The translations under genes and the position numbers were made by a program. The notes under the pieces are model-generated. The model was not told the origin of the DNA. It saw only the letters and a list, made by a program, of their open reading frames with translations, and ran no database searches. Below are positions 33,665-42,606 of a DNA stretch of 64,000 bases, one piece after another. Position 1 is the first letter of the stretch. The number at the start of each line of letters is the position of its first letter. This DNA comes from DASQHL01 sp963843685 (lineage in GTDB: Bacteria > Chloroflexota > Dehalococcoidia > DSTF01 > JACRBR01), in assembly GCA_963843685.1 (NCBI GenBank), contig CAWJLO010000010.1, positions 806,001-870,000 of the forward strand, written 5' to 3'.

Positions 33665-34021
33665 ATGGCACGCGTGAAACGGGGCGTCACCGCCCGCGCA
33701 CGGCACAAGAAGATCATCGGCCTGGCGACCGGCCACAAGGGCCAGCGCCACCGCGTCTTCCGCCGCGCCAACGAGTCGGTGCTGCACTCGCTCGACTACG
33801 CCTACCGCCACCGCCGCGAGCGCAAGGGCGACTTCCGCAAGCTCTGGATCGCCCGCATCAACGCCGCGGCGCGCCTCAACGGGACGACGTACTCGCGCCT
33901 GGTCGACGGGCTCGGCAAGGCCGGCATCGCCATCGACCGCAAGGTGCTGGCCGACCTGGCGGTGCGGGAGCCGCAGGCCTTCGCCGCCATCGCCCAGCAG
34001 GCCATCGCCGCACGGGCGTAA
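33665..34021 (+). CDS. rplT: 50S ribosomal protein L20
   Basis: 118 residues starting MARVKRGVTARARHKKII, the signature of bL20, with RVFRRANESVLHSLDYAYRH following. It is needed for early 50S assembly and in other bacteria represses its own operon by binding the leader. Third gene of the IF3 operon. Confidence 0.97.
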   Translation: MARVKRGVTARARHKKIIGLATGHKGQRHRVFRRANESVLHSLDYAYRHRRERKGDFRKLWIARINAAARLNGTTYSRLVDGLGKAGIAIDRKVLADLAVREPQAFAAIAQQAIAARA

Positions 34022-34029
34022 CGCAGCAC

Positions 34030-34326
34030 ATGCCCGACGCGCCAACTCCCGGACACGTTATCGTCATCTTCACGCAGGGCACCTGCGAGTTCTCCGAGAT
34101 GGTGCGCCTGCACCTGGAGTCGCGCGGTCAGCGCTACACGGAGCGTGACGTGGACTTCGACCCGACCGCGCGCGAGGAGATGATGAAGCTCGGCGCGCAG
34201 GGCACGCCCGTCACGGTGATCGACGGCGAGGTGGTCGTAGGTTTCGACGAGGAGGCGATCGACGACCTCCTGGGGTTCGAGCCATACAACGCACGCCAGG
34301 AGCGCGGGCCGGGGCTCGACGAATAG
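34030..34326 (+). CDS. Glutaredoxin-like protein with CxxS site
   Basis: A 98-residue thioredoxin-fold protein 8 nt after rplT. The active site reads TCEFSEMVRLHLESRG, that is CEFS in place of the CPYC of dithiol glutaredoxins, so it is of the monothiol kind. The cis-Pro/GSH region is AQGTPVTVIDGEVVVGFDEE. Likely a thiol-transfer or regulatory protein; partner unknown. It meets the pheT gene end to end. Confidence 0.82.
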   Translation: MPDAPTPGHVIVIFTQGTCEFSEMVRLHLESRGQRYTERDVDFDPTAREEMMKLGAQGTPVTVIDGEVVVGFDEEAIDDLLGFEPYNARQERGPGLDE

Positions 34327-34331
34327 GGGCG

Positions 34332-36773
34332 TTATCCGCGCAGCTCTGCGCTGAAGTCGCGGCGGAGGCGCTCGATGAGCTTGCGCTGCGCGCGAGCGAC
34401 CTCTTCGTCCGTCAGCGTGTGATCGTCCGACTGGTAGAGCAGCGAGAATGCCAGCGACTTCTTGCCGGGCGGCACCTGATCTCCCGTATAGACGTCGAAT
34501 ACACGCACCTCACGCACGAGCGCGGCTGACCGGATCACCTGCAACAGCGCACCGGCCGGCGTCTCGCGGTCCACAATGAGCGCGAGGTCCTGCTCGACGG
34601 CGGGGAAGCGCGAGACCGTGTGCGCCTTTGGCCTGTCGCCGGTGAACGGGAGCAGCGCGTCGAGCGTGAGGTCGAACACGAACGCTTCCTGCTCGATTTC
34701 AAACGCGGCCGCCACATCCGGGTGCACCTGGCCGATGACGCCGACGCGCGTGTCAGCGACGCGCACTTCGGCCGTGCGGCCCGGCACGAATCCGTATTCG
34801 TTCGCCGGGACGTACTCTGCACTCACGCCCAGCGCGCGCAGGAGATCTTCGAGATACGCCTTGGCGTCGAAGAAGTCGAGGGTTTCGTCGCCCGGCCGAC
34901 CCCAGCGGTCGAGCCGACGCCCCGTGACCGCGCCGATCACCTGTTCCCTCTCGTCCGGCAGGCGCTCCGCTCCGATCGGCTCACCCGATTGCGGCAATCG
35001 CTCGTCGGGGCGCTGGTACGTGCGCGCTGTCTCGAAGATGGCGACCTCGCCCTGCTGAAAGCGCAGGTTGGAGGCGAGCGTCTGCAGCACGCTGGCGCGC
35101 AGAGTGGGACGCAGGTACTCGTGATCGGCGCTGATCGGGTTGACGACGCGGTACGGTCGGTAGATGGCGAGATCCTCTTTCGGCACCACGCGTTCGAGCG
35201 CCTCCATGGTCGTCATGGAGTACGAGACGACCTCCGTCATGCCCGCCTCGGCGAGCGCGTCCCGCGCGTGCTCTCGCAGCGTGCGCAGGGGCTGTTCGAC
35301 GAGCGGCGGGATGGCGCCTTCCAGCAGCTTCGCCGGGATCTGGTCGTAGCCGATGACGCGCCCGACTTCCTCGGCGACGTCCTCCGGGATGCGGACGTCC
35401 GGGCGCCAGTAGGGCACGCGGACGAGGTATCGGTCGGGCGGCACCCAGCGGGCGGAGAAGCCGAGCGCGGTGAGCACACGGCGCACTTCAGCCGTCGGCG
35501 GGTCGATGCCGAGCAGCGTCGACAGTCGTTCGCGTGTCAGCTCCACGCGCTCTTCGCGCGACTTGCGCCCGTAGACGTCCACGCAACCCTCGGCCGCAAC
35601 CCCGCCGCACACCTCGACGAGGAGCTTCGTCGCCCGACGCGAGGCGATCATCGCCAACTCCGGCGGCAGTCCTTTTTCGAATCGGAGCGATGCTTCGCTC
35701 CGCGACTTCAGCGCGATGCTGGTGCGACGGACGTTCGAGCCGAGGAAATTCGCTGACTCCAGCAGCACGTTCACCGTGCTGTCGGTGACTTCGCTCTCAA
35801 GTCCGCCGATTACGCCCGCGAGCGCAACCGGGCCGCCGGCGTCGGCAATGACGAGGATATCGGGCGAGAGGACGCGCTCCTCGCCGTCGAGCGTCGTGAA
35901 GCGCTCCCCGTCATGACCACGGCGGACGATGATGTGGTGGCCGGCGACGTGATCGTAGTCGAAGGCGTGGAGCGGCTGGCCCAACTCCAGCATCACGTAG
36001 TTCGTCACGTCGACGACGTTGTTAATCGGGCGCTGGCCCATCGCGACGAGCCGTTCTTGCATCCACTGAGGGGACGGGCCGAGCTTGATCCCCTTGACCA
36101 CGGTCGCGACGTAGCGACGGCACAGGTCAGGCGCGGCGATCTCCACCTTCGCCTGGCCCTTCACCGGTCCGCCCGCCGCGGCGTACTCGAACGACGGCTC
36201 TCGGACCGGCACGCCGGTGAGCGCGGCGACCTCCCGCGCGATGCCGAGGACGGACAGCCAGTCCGCGCGGTTCGGCGTGACCGACAGCTCGAAGATCACG
36301 TCGCCGAGTACCCCCGCGAGCGGCGCCCCGAGCGGCGCGTCTGGCGGCAGGACGAGAATGCCTTCGTGATCCTCCGAGAGACCCAGCTCGCGTTCGCTGA
36401 GCACCATGCCGGCCGACTCTACGCCGCGGATGACGGCGGGCTTGAGGACAGACTCCTTACCGGTGTGTCCGTCGCGGACGCGCGCACCGACGGTGGCAAA
36501 GGCGATGCGTTGCCCCACGGCGAGGTTCGGCGCGCCACAGACGACGCGATGGCGCTCGCCCGGGCCAACGTCCACGGTCGCGAGGCGGAGGCGGTCGGCG
36601 TTAGGGTGCGGATCGACGGCAGCGACCTCAGCGACGCGTATGTCATCGCCCCAGTCGCCGCTGCGGACGATCGTGTCGACGGCGAGACCGGCGTGCGTGA
36701 GGCGCTCTGCCAGTTCCTCCGGCGGGAGGCGCAGGTCAACGTACTCGCTCAGCCATTTGAGTGAGACTCGCAT
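34332..36773 (-). CDS. pheT: Phenylalanyl-tRNA synthetase beta subunit
   Basis: An 813-residue subunit with the full domain set: N-terminal MRVSLKWLSEYVDL, tRNA-binding domain (VAAVDPHPNADRLRLATVDV), B3/4 editing domain, B5 (VRIPEDVAEEVGRVIGYDQI) and a C-terminal ferredoxin-like anticodon-binding domain (AHTVSRFPAVEQDLALIVD). Start ATG 36773; pheS ends 9 nt before it in the same direction. Normal length. Confidence 0.97.
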   Translation of the reverse strand: MRVSLKWLSEYVDLRLPPEELAERLTHAGLAVDTIVRSGDWGDDIRVAEVAAVDPHPNADRLRLATVDVGPGERHRVVCGAPNLAVGQRIAFATVGARVRDGHTGKESVLKPAVIRGVESAGMVLSERELGLSEDHEGILVLPPDAPLGAPLAGVLGDVIFELSVTPNRADWLSVLGIAREVAALTGVPVREPSFEYAAAGGPVKGQAKVEIAAPDLCRRYVATVVKGIKLGPSPQWMQERLVAMGQRPINNVVDVTNYVMLELGQPLHAFDYDHVAGHHIIVRRGHDGERFTTLDGEERVLSPDILVIADAGGPVALAGVIGGLESEVTDSTVNVLLESANFLGSNVRRTSIALKSRSEASLRFEKGLPPELAMIASRRATKLLVEVCGGVAAEGCVDVYGRKSREERVELTRERLSTLLGIDPPTAEVRRVLTALGFSARWVPPDRYLVRVPYWRPDVRIPEDVAEEVGRVIGYDQIPAKLLEGAIPPLVEQPLRTLREHARDALAEAGMTEVVSYSMTTMEALERVVPKEDLAIYRPYRVVNPISADHEYLRPTLRASVLQTLASNLRFQQGEVAIFETARTYQRPDERLPQSGEPIGAERLPDEREQVIGAVTGRRLDRWGRPGDETLDFFDAKAYLEDLLRALGVSAEYVPANEYGFVPGRTAEVRVADTRVGVIGQVHPDVAAAFEIEQEAFVFDLTLDALLPFTGDRPKAHTVSRFPAVEQDLALIVDRETPAGALLQVIRSAALVREVRVFDVYTGDQVPPGKKSLAFSLLYQSDDHTLTDEEVARAQRKLIERLRRDFSAELRG

Positions 36774-36782
36774 CTTCCGGCC

Positions 36783-37823
36783 TTAAAACTGTTGCAGCAC
36801 GCGCAGGTCGTTCTGGTACCAGGTGCGGATGTCGTCGACGCCGTAGAGCTGCATGGCGAGACGCTCGACGCCCATTCCCGCGGCGAAGCCGGTGTAGCGG
36901 CTGGAGTCGATGCCCATGTTCTCCAGGATCTCCGGATGCACCATGCCGGCGCCACCCATCTCGATCCAGCCGGTGTGGTGGCACGTCGCGCAGCCGGCGC
37001 CGCTGCAGTTGAAGCAGTCGACGGCCACCTCGGCGCCGGGCTCGACAAAGGGGAAGTAGGAGCACATCAGGCGAACCCGGCGCTCGCCGCCGAAGAGACG
37101 ATGCATCAACTCCAGCAGCGTGCCCTTGAGGTGAGCGAGTGAGAGTCCCTCGTCGACCGCGAGGATTTCGAGCTGGGTCATCATCCATTCGTGCGTCGTG
37201 TCCGTCGCTTCGACTCGATACGCACGCCCGGGCACCGCGACACGTATAGGGGGCTTCTGATTCTCCATGAAGCGGATCTGCATCGGCGACGTGTGCGTGC
37301 GGAGGAGCAGCGGCCGCCGTCCGTCGACCTGCTCGTCCACCCACATCGTGTCGTACATGTCGCGAGCAGGGTGGTCGCCGGGGATGCGCAGGGCCTCGAA
37401 GTTGTAGTAATCGAGCTCGACCTCCGGGCCCTCGACGACCGAGAAGCCCATGCTGCGGAAGGCGTCGAGCATCTTGCGGAGCGTGCGCGTGACCGGGTGG
37501 AGGCCGCCGCGACGGTGCGGGCGCGCGGGCAGCGTTACGTCGATCTTGCCCGTCTCGATCGAGGCGGCAAGGTTGGCGCGGCGAATCTCGGCGGAGCGCG
37601 CATCGAGCGCCGCCTCCAACTCCACCTTGAGAGCGTTGGCTGCGGCGCCCGCGGACTTGCGTTCTTCGATCGAGAGCGCAGCGAGGCCCCGGAGCACGCC
37701 CGTGAGGCGGCCCTTGCGGCCGAGGTATTCGACGCGCCACTCGTCGAGCGCGCGCTGGTCGGGGGCCGACAAGAGCGCGCCGAGCGCCGACGTTCGTAGC
37801 TGCTGTACCGTTTCGTCCGCCAT
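36783..37823 (-). CDS. pheS: Phenylalanyl-tRNA synthetase alpha subunit
   Basis: A 346-residue class II synthetase subunit that charges tRNA-Phe. ATG 37823 has GAGG 5 nt upstream and gives the usual length; ATG 37862 and GTG 37889 are alternatives. Motifs: HPVTRTLRKMLDAFRSMGF, EGPEVELDYYNFEALRIP, motif 2 RAYRVEATDTTHEWMM, and motif 3 GFAAGMGVERLAMQLYG. A four-Cys insert (DCFNCSGAGCATCHHTGW) could bind zinc, as in some bacterial PheS. Confidence 0.95.
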   Translation of the reverse strand: MADETVQQLRTSALGALLSAPDQRALDEWRVEYLGRKGRLTGVLRGLAALSIEERKSAGAAANALKVELEAALDARSAEIRRANLAASIETGKIDVTLPARPHRRGGLHPVTRTLRKMLDAFRSMGFSVVEGPEVELDYYNFEALRIPGDHPARDMYDTMWVDEQVDGRRPLLLRTHTSPMQIRFMENQKPPIRVAVPGRAYRVEATDTTHEWMMTQLEILAVDEGLSLAHLKGTLLELMHRLFGGERRVRLMCSYFPFVEPGAEVAVDCFNCSGAGCATCHHTGWIEMGGAGMVHPEILENMGIDSSRYTGFAAGMGVERLAMQLYGVDDIRTWYQNDLRVLQQF

Positions 37824-37871
37824 CAGTGCCTCGTGATCCGCCGGACGCGGGGCGTGCGGCATTCGTGCGGC

Positions 37872-37877
37872 ATTATA
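37872..37877 (-). promoter_or_regulatory. Consensus -10 box (TATAAT) for pheST
   Basis: A perfect TATAAT on the minus strand 9 nt before ATG 37862 and 48 nt before ATG 37823. It supports a short leader to 37823; the -35 is weak. Confidence 0.5.
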
Positions 37878-37904
37878 GGCACGGGCCACCCTAGGCGCAG
37901 GGAG

Positions 37905-39032
37905 CTAGCGCGCTGATACGTGGATGACGCCAGCCATTCCGGCGAGTACGTGGATCGTGCACGCGTAGGTGTAGGTGCCGGGTTTATCGAACGTGAGGCG
38001 CCAGGTCGTCCGCGGCATCAAGATGCCGAGCGAGCCGGACGACAGGAACGTGGTCTCGTCGAAGCCACCGGGCGGCGGATCGACGGCCGTCGCGGAGCGC
38101 TTGTCCAGCGAGTAGTTGATGCCGCGACCGAGCGGGTCGGCGATGACCCGCACGCCGGGCGGATCCTCGCCCGCGCCCTTGAAGACGACGTTGTGGAAGT
38201 CGCGGTCGTCGCTCTCGAAGATGACGGTGTCGCCGGCCTTGATGTCCAACGACGGCTGGACGAAGGTAGCCACCTGCCCGTACGGCGTCGTCAGGCCGAC
38301 GGCCACGCGGTGCACCACGGTCCCGTCAGGACCGGGCAGTTCGCGCGTCTCCGCGTTCGCGCGGTCGAGCGTGCGCTGCTCCTCCGCGAGATAGTCGGCG
38401 AGTTGCGCCTTACCGAGCGCGGCTACAGAGTCCGGCGACTCAACCGGTGCGTCGGCGGCGTCCACGGTGACGGTGCCCCGCATCCAGAGCGGATGGACGA
38501 GGCAGAGATACTGATAGACGCCCTGCTTCTCGAACGTCAGGCTGTAGGTCTGCTCTGCGGGAACGCCGAAGAATCCGGAGTTGACGAACGTGCCGTCGCC
38601 GGAGAACGTGGCGCCGGTGTCGGAGCGCAACGCGACCTGCGGATTGAAGAGCTGCGAGCCGGGATCGTCGGGATCGGGGACGAGGTAGTTCGCCAGGACC
38701 TGGTGGAGTTGATCCTCGTCCTTGAAGAAGGTGACCGTGTGGCCCTCGATGCCCTGGGCCGTCCATTGGATGGTGTCCCCCTCGCGGATATGGATGTCGC
38801 GCGGCATGAACTGCTCGATGTCCATCGCGCCCTGCGCCTTCCCGGCGATCACGTCGAACGTGGCGGCCCCGACGGGAGCGAACGCTATCGTCGGGATGAC
38901 GGAGGACGGCGTGGCCGCAGAGGTCGAGTCGACCGGGGGCGCTGGCCGGGGATCGCTCTTGCCGCTGCAGGCGACGAACGCGACTCCCAGAGTGGCCGTT
39001 ATGACAAGTGTGAGCCAAGGTGATCGCCGCAA
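37905..39032 (-). CDS. Lipoprotein with two cupredoxin (type 1 copper) domains
   Basis: A 375-residue protein. TTG 39032 is chosen because GGAGGG lies 7 nt upstream. A hydrophobic signal ends in the lipobox VAFVACSGK, so it is probably a lipid-anchored exported protein. Two plastocyanin-like domains follow. Domain 1 has GHTVTFF and YLCLVHPLWM; domain 2 has FHNVVF and YACTIHVLAGM. Each has a His and the CxxHxxxM set of a type 1 copper site. It likely carries electrons outside the membrane, and is encoded just downstream of an NnrS-like gene. Confidence 0.82.
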   Translation of the reverse strand: MRRSPWLTLVITATLGVAFVACSGKSDPRPAPPVDSTSAATPSSVIPTIAFAPVGAATFDVIAGKAQGAMDIEQFMPRDIHIREGDTIQWTAQGIEGHTVTFFKDEDQLHQVLANYLVPDPDDPGSQLFNPQVALRSDTGATFSGDGTFVNSGFFGVPAEQTYSLTFEKQGVYQYLCLVHPLWMRGTVTVDAADAPVESPDSVAALGKAQLADYLAEEQRTLDRANAETRELPGPDGTVVHRVAVGLTTPYGQVATFVQPSLDIKAGDTVIFESDDRDFHNVVFKGAGEDPPGVRVIADPLGRGINYSLDKRSATAVDPPPGGFDETTFLSSGSLGILMPRTTWRLTFDKPGTYTYACTIHVLAGMAGVIHVSAR

Positions 39033-39064
39033 GTGTGAACCCTCCAACCAGCCGTGCCCGGAGG

Positions 39065-40441
39065 TCAATTCTTACGGGATGCCAACGCTTCGGTCGAGCC
39101 CCATCCGGGCGTGCGCTGCTCGAGAGTGCTCTGGACGAACATCAGCGCGAACACGACGACCACCGCTTCAGCGAGACCGCCGGCGGCGGCCATAGGCCAG
39201 TACCGGGTGGAGGCGAGCCAGTTGATGCCCTCGATCGCCGGCCAGATGCGCAGCAATGCGGCGATGTTGAGCCCGAGCAGCATCGACACGGCGATCCAGT
39301 TCTCGTGTGGGTGCTGGATGCGGCGGCCCGCGAACTCCGGGAGGATCATCATGCCCATGCCGACGATGATCTGCGTGAGCACGCCGACGGTGAGGGCGTG
39401 ACGGATGGCGTCCAACTCGAATGAGTCGATGAGAGCTCCATCACGCAGGGCGCGAACGGCGTACCAGGTCGTCAGGAGCGAGGCGAAGGCGAGCCAGGCG
39501 AGGGCGGCCCGGACGAGCTGGAACTGATATCGGGACGATGCACCAACGCGGTTCGCGCGCGGATGGAACACACCCGTCATCCAGACGACGGACAGCAACG
39601 CAGCGGCGACGACGATGAGGCCAACGTCTTCCGTACGCGCCACGGCGCGGCTGTACGCGTACGTGGCGCGGAGCGCGGCGACCGCGTACAGCGTCACGCC
39701 GATGACGAGCAGGACGGCGGCGAGCCTCCCGAGCACGGCGGCGCGCGGCCGGCCTGTGAAGGTCGCAACTGCGCGGGTGCTGACGCCACCCACAAACATG
39801 AGCAGGAAGCCATAGAGCTGGACGAAGACCAGGACACCGTCACGGCCGGTCGACGCGAGCGGCGTCGAGTCACGCACCATATCGAGCACGAGCCAGGCGT
39901 TGAGCGCAGACCCGGCGACGTACGCGATCGCGCCGAGCACGAAGAACCAGCCCGTCGCCTCGGCCTTGCTGCCGGGACGGAGCAGCATGCGCAGCACGAT
40001 GGCCGAGAAGGCGAGCGCGCCGGCGACGAGCAGGATCGCGGAGACGATGAGGGCGACGTCGCGGGGCGCGCCATCCCCGGCGGGTTCGGCGAGAGCGCGA
40101 AGCACCAGGCTCGAAGCGACGAGCAGCATCGTCGCGCTGAAGAGGTGTGGGAAGGCGAGCGGGGCGCCGGAGAAGCGCGGCATCAAGCGGAGCGCCATGC
40201 CCATGACGAAGAGTCCGGCGAAGCCCAGGAGCTGGAGCTGGCCGTGCACCTGCACGAGCGCCGGCCAGTGGCGGCCCCAGTCCCATTCGAGCGCCTGGGC
40301 GAGGGGGAGCAGAATTGCCAGCGCAAAGCCACCGCCTATCGCGAGCGTGAGGCTGGCGAGGATGTACGCCTGATGGGGCGCGTCACCGTTCCGGCGCGCT
40401 GGCGTCGCCGCGTGTCCCACGGGCGTCAGGGGAATCGACAT
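39065..40441 (-). CDS. NnrS-family membrane protein
   Basis: A 458-residue protein with about 12 hydrophobic helices. Conserved NnrS-type stretch: VHGQLQLLGFAGLFVMGMAL then RLMPRFSG, with histidines for heme or copper. It also has ILPEFAGRRIQHPHENW. NnrS proteins accompany nitric-oxide and denitrification functions and ease nitrosative stress. The cupredoxin lipoprotein gene follows after 32 nt, so the two probably form an operon, but no nitrite or nitric-oxide reductase is in the window. Confidence 0.75.
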   Translation of the reverse strand: MSIPLTPVGHAATPARRNGDAPHQAYILASLTLAIGGGFALAILLPLAQALEWDWGRHWPALVQVHGQLQLLGFAGLFVMGMALRLMPRFSGAPLAFPHLFSATMLLVASSLVLRALAEPAGDGAPRDVALIVSAILLVAGALAFSAIVLRMLLRPGSKAEATGWFFVLGAIAYVAGSALNAWLVLDMVRDSTPLASTGRDGVLVFVQLYGFLLMFVGGVSTRAVATFTGRPRAAVLGRLAAVLLVIGVTLYAVAALRATYAYSRAVARTEDVGLIVVAAALLSVVWMTGVFHPRANRVGASSRYQFQLVRAALAWLAFASLLTTWYAVRALRDGALIDSFELDAIRHALTVGVLTQIIVGMGMMILPEFAGRRIQHPHENWIAVSMLLGLNIAALLRIWPAIEGINWLASTRYWPMAAAGGLAEAVVVVFALMFVQSTLEQRTPGWGSTEALASRKN

Positions 40442-40530
40442 CGCCGCTCAGTGTCGCAACTCCGAGCCGTAGGCGCGCCGAACCTGTTCACGAAGGCGCC
40501 GAGCGACGCTGGGCGGGAGCGGTCCGTCAG

Positions 40531-41547
40531 CTACAGGCCACCCTTGCTGGCAACGAGCGCGCAGGCGTCGGCGAGGCGGCAGGCGTAGCCCCACTCGTTG
40601 TCGTACCAGGCGGCGACCTTCACGAGATCGCCGGCGACGACGTTCGTGGTGTCCGCATTGACGATGGACGAGCGCTCGTCGCCTTTGAAGTCCATCGAGA
40701 CGAGCGGCTCGTCCGACACGCCGAGGATGCCCTTCATGGGACCGCCGGCGGCCTTGCGCATGGCGTCGTTCACGGCTTCCACGGTGGCCTGTTTCTCGAG
40801 CAGGCACACGACCTCGACGATGGAAACGGTGGGCGTCGGCACGCGGTAGGCGGCGCCGTCGAGCTTGCCTTCGATCTCCGGGATGACGAGCTTGAGCGCG
40901 CGGGCGGCGCCAGTCGAGGACGGGACGATATTGAGCGCGGCGGCGCGAGCGTCACGGAGGTCCTTGGCCTGCGTGTCGACAAGGCGCTGGGTGCCTGTGT
41001 AGGAGTGGATGGTCGTCATCTGTCCCTTGACGATGCCGAACGTGTCGAGCAGCACCTTCACCACGGGCGCCAGGCCGTTTGTCGTGCAGGAGGCGTTGGA
41101 GATGACGTTGTGCTTCGCGGGATCGTACTTCTGGGCGTTCACGCCGAGGACAATCGTGATGTCCTCGTTCTTCGCCGGGGCGGAGATGACGACCTTCTTT
41201 ACGGAGTCGCGGATGTGGTCGCGCGCCTTGGTGGCGTCCGTAAAGAGGCCGGTGGACTCGATGACGAGCTGGACGCCCACCTTGCCCCAGGGGATCGCGC
41301 CGGGGTCTCTTTCCGCGAAGACGCTGATCGGCTTGCCATCGACGATCAGGCCGCCCTCCCCTGCCTCGACAGTGCCGGGATAGCGGCCGTAGCTGGAGTC
41401 GTACTTGAAGAGGTGGGCGTTGGTCTTGTTGTCAACGAGGTCGTTGACGGCGACGACTTCTATCTCGCCCGGGTGGCGCTCGTTGATGGTGCGGAGGACC
41501 TGCCGTCCGATGCGGCCGAAGCCGTTGATCCCGATGCGCGTTGCCAT
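40531..41547 (-). CDS. gap: Glyceraldehyde-3-phosphate dehydrogenase
   Basis: A 338-residue NAD-dependent dehydrogenase of glycolysis. ATG 41547 is preferred over ATG 41556 because AAAGGA then has correct spacing. Motifs: IGINGFGRIGRQVLRTI (Rossmann), SNASCTTNGLAPVVKVL (catalytic Cys), HSYTGTQRLVD, and WYDNEWGYACRLADA. Length and core are normal. The next gene in this direction is the NnrS-like gene after 89 bp. The 172 bp upstream hold no gene. Confidence 0.96.
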   Translation of the reverse strand: MATRIGINGFGRIGRQVLRTINERHPGEIEVVAVNDLVDNKTNAHLFKYDSSYGRYPGTVEAGEGGLIVDGKPISVFAERDPGAIPWGKVGVQLVIESTGLFTDATKARDHIRDSVKKVVISAPAKNEDITIVLGVNAQKYDPAKHNVISNASCTTNGLAPVVKVLLDTFGIVKGQMTTIHSYTGTQRLVDTQAKDLRDARAAALNIVPSSTGAARALKLVIPEIEGKLDGAAYRVPTPTVSIVEVVCLLEKQATVEAVNDAMRKAAGGPMKGILGVSDEPLVSMDFKGDERSSIVNADTTNVVAGDLVKVAAWYDNEWGYACRLADACALVASKGGL

Positions 41548-41719
41548 TAGGGTCATCCTTTCAGCAGCGGTTATGTCGTGTTCGAGGCGCTGCGTCGCCG
41601 TAATCCATTTTGCCGCGCGGGTGAGGCCGGTGGTAGGGGCGAACGGCCGGAACGGTCAAGGATTTCGGCCAACTGAGACCAAACGCAAGCGTGTTGCCAG
41701 ATTCGCGCCATGACTCACC

Positions 41720-42538
41720 CTACTCCACGAGCTCATAGCCGGAGAAGGCGAAGACGCGGGCCTGGACGTCGTCGATCTCCGTCACGTCCTCGGCCAGAAG
41801 CTCCTCCAGGAACGTCTCCCGGCGGTGGAGCTGCTCGAGGAAGTCGTCTTCCTCCATGCCGAGGCGGCGGGCGACGGCGTTGACCTCCGCGGGCGTCGAC
41901 AGCACCTCGTAGCCGTCGTCATCGGGCCGCCAGCGGGCGACCGAGTGCCGGTCGTAGCCGTCTCCGAGCGGCTCCAGCACACCGACCTCGCGCACGCGCC
42001 GGATGCGGCGCCCGCCGTGCACGCCGACGAAGATCGGGACGACAAAGGCGCAATGGCCCACCAGGTTCGGCGGCACGTCGCACTCGTCCGTGAGTTGCTC
42101 GATCACGCCTTCGACGGTGTCCGCGTGCATCGTGGATGCGAGCGCGTAGCCTTCGGGGATGAGCTCGAACGCGCGCACGACGTAGGGGCCCCACGAGTAG
42201 ACGGGGAGGTGGTCGCTCATCTCGTTGACCATCACGAAGATCGGCGCGTCGCCGTCTGGCGGAGGGAGGCGGAACTGCTCGCCCCAGCCGCGCGTGAAGT
42301 AGACGCCGGCGTCGGGGCGGGCGAACGCGAGGAGCGCGGTGAGGATGGTCGTCTTGCCGGCGCCGGGCGGGTCGGCAGCGAGGATGATCGAGCGGCCGCG
42401 CTCCATCACCAGCCACAGCATGGCGGCGACGCGCGGCGGCATCGTGCCGGCACGCAGGATCTGCGTGATCGAGAGCGGCTCCGGGTGGTTGTAGCCGTGC
42501 CACCCCCACCAGCTCTCAGGTTGATTCAGGGCTCTCAC
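41720..42538 (-). CDS. Orphan secretion/pilus-type P-loop ATPase-like protein
   Basis: A 272-residue protein from GTG 42538. The P-loop region reads IILAADPPGAGKTTILTALL, with Asp where GxxxxGKT has Gly. It then has FVMVNEMSDHL (Walker-B/Asp-box-like) and GYALASTMHADTVEGVIEQL, similar to the His box of VirB11/PilT-type secretion ATPases. Only this compact ATPase part is present, and no pilus or secretion gene is nearby. The C-terminal ~80 residues are acidic. Function unknown. Confidence 0.6.
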   Translation of the reverse strand: MRALNQPESWWGWHGYNHPEPLSITQILRAGTMPPRVAAMLWLVMERGRSIILAADPPGAGKTTILTALLAFARPDAGVYFTRGWGEQFRLPPPDGDAPIFVMVNEMSDHLPVYSWGPYVVRAFELIPEGYALASTMHADTVEGVIEQLTDECDVPPNLVGHCAFVVPIFVGVHGGRRIRRVREVGVLEPLGDGYDRHSVARWRPDDDGYEVLSTPAEVNAVARRLGMEEDDFLEQLHRRETFLEELLAEDVTEIDDVQARVFAFSGYELVE

Positions 42539-42544
42539 TCACCC

Positions 42545-42550
42545 ATGATA
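42545..42550 (-). promoter_or_regulatory. -10 box (TATCAT) for a leaderless transcript of the ATPase-like gene
   Basis: TATCAT on the minus strand ends 6 nt before GTG 42538; no Shine-Dalgarno sequence is present. Confidence 0.4.
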
Positions 42551-42606
42551 GCGCCCGCGTATGAGACAGATTCGCGGGCAAGCTGACGCGTCGATCTGGA
42601 GGAAGC

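Noticed and set aside
42561..42606. ATG 42561 as the start of the alcohol dehydrogenase
   Set aside because: It is in another frame; ATG 42607 has GGAGGA just upstream and gives the correct N-terminus.
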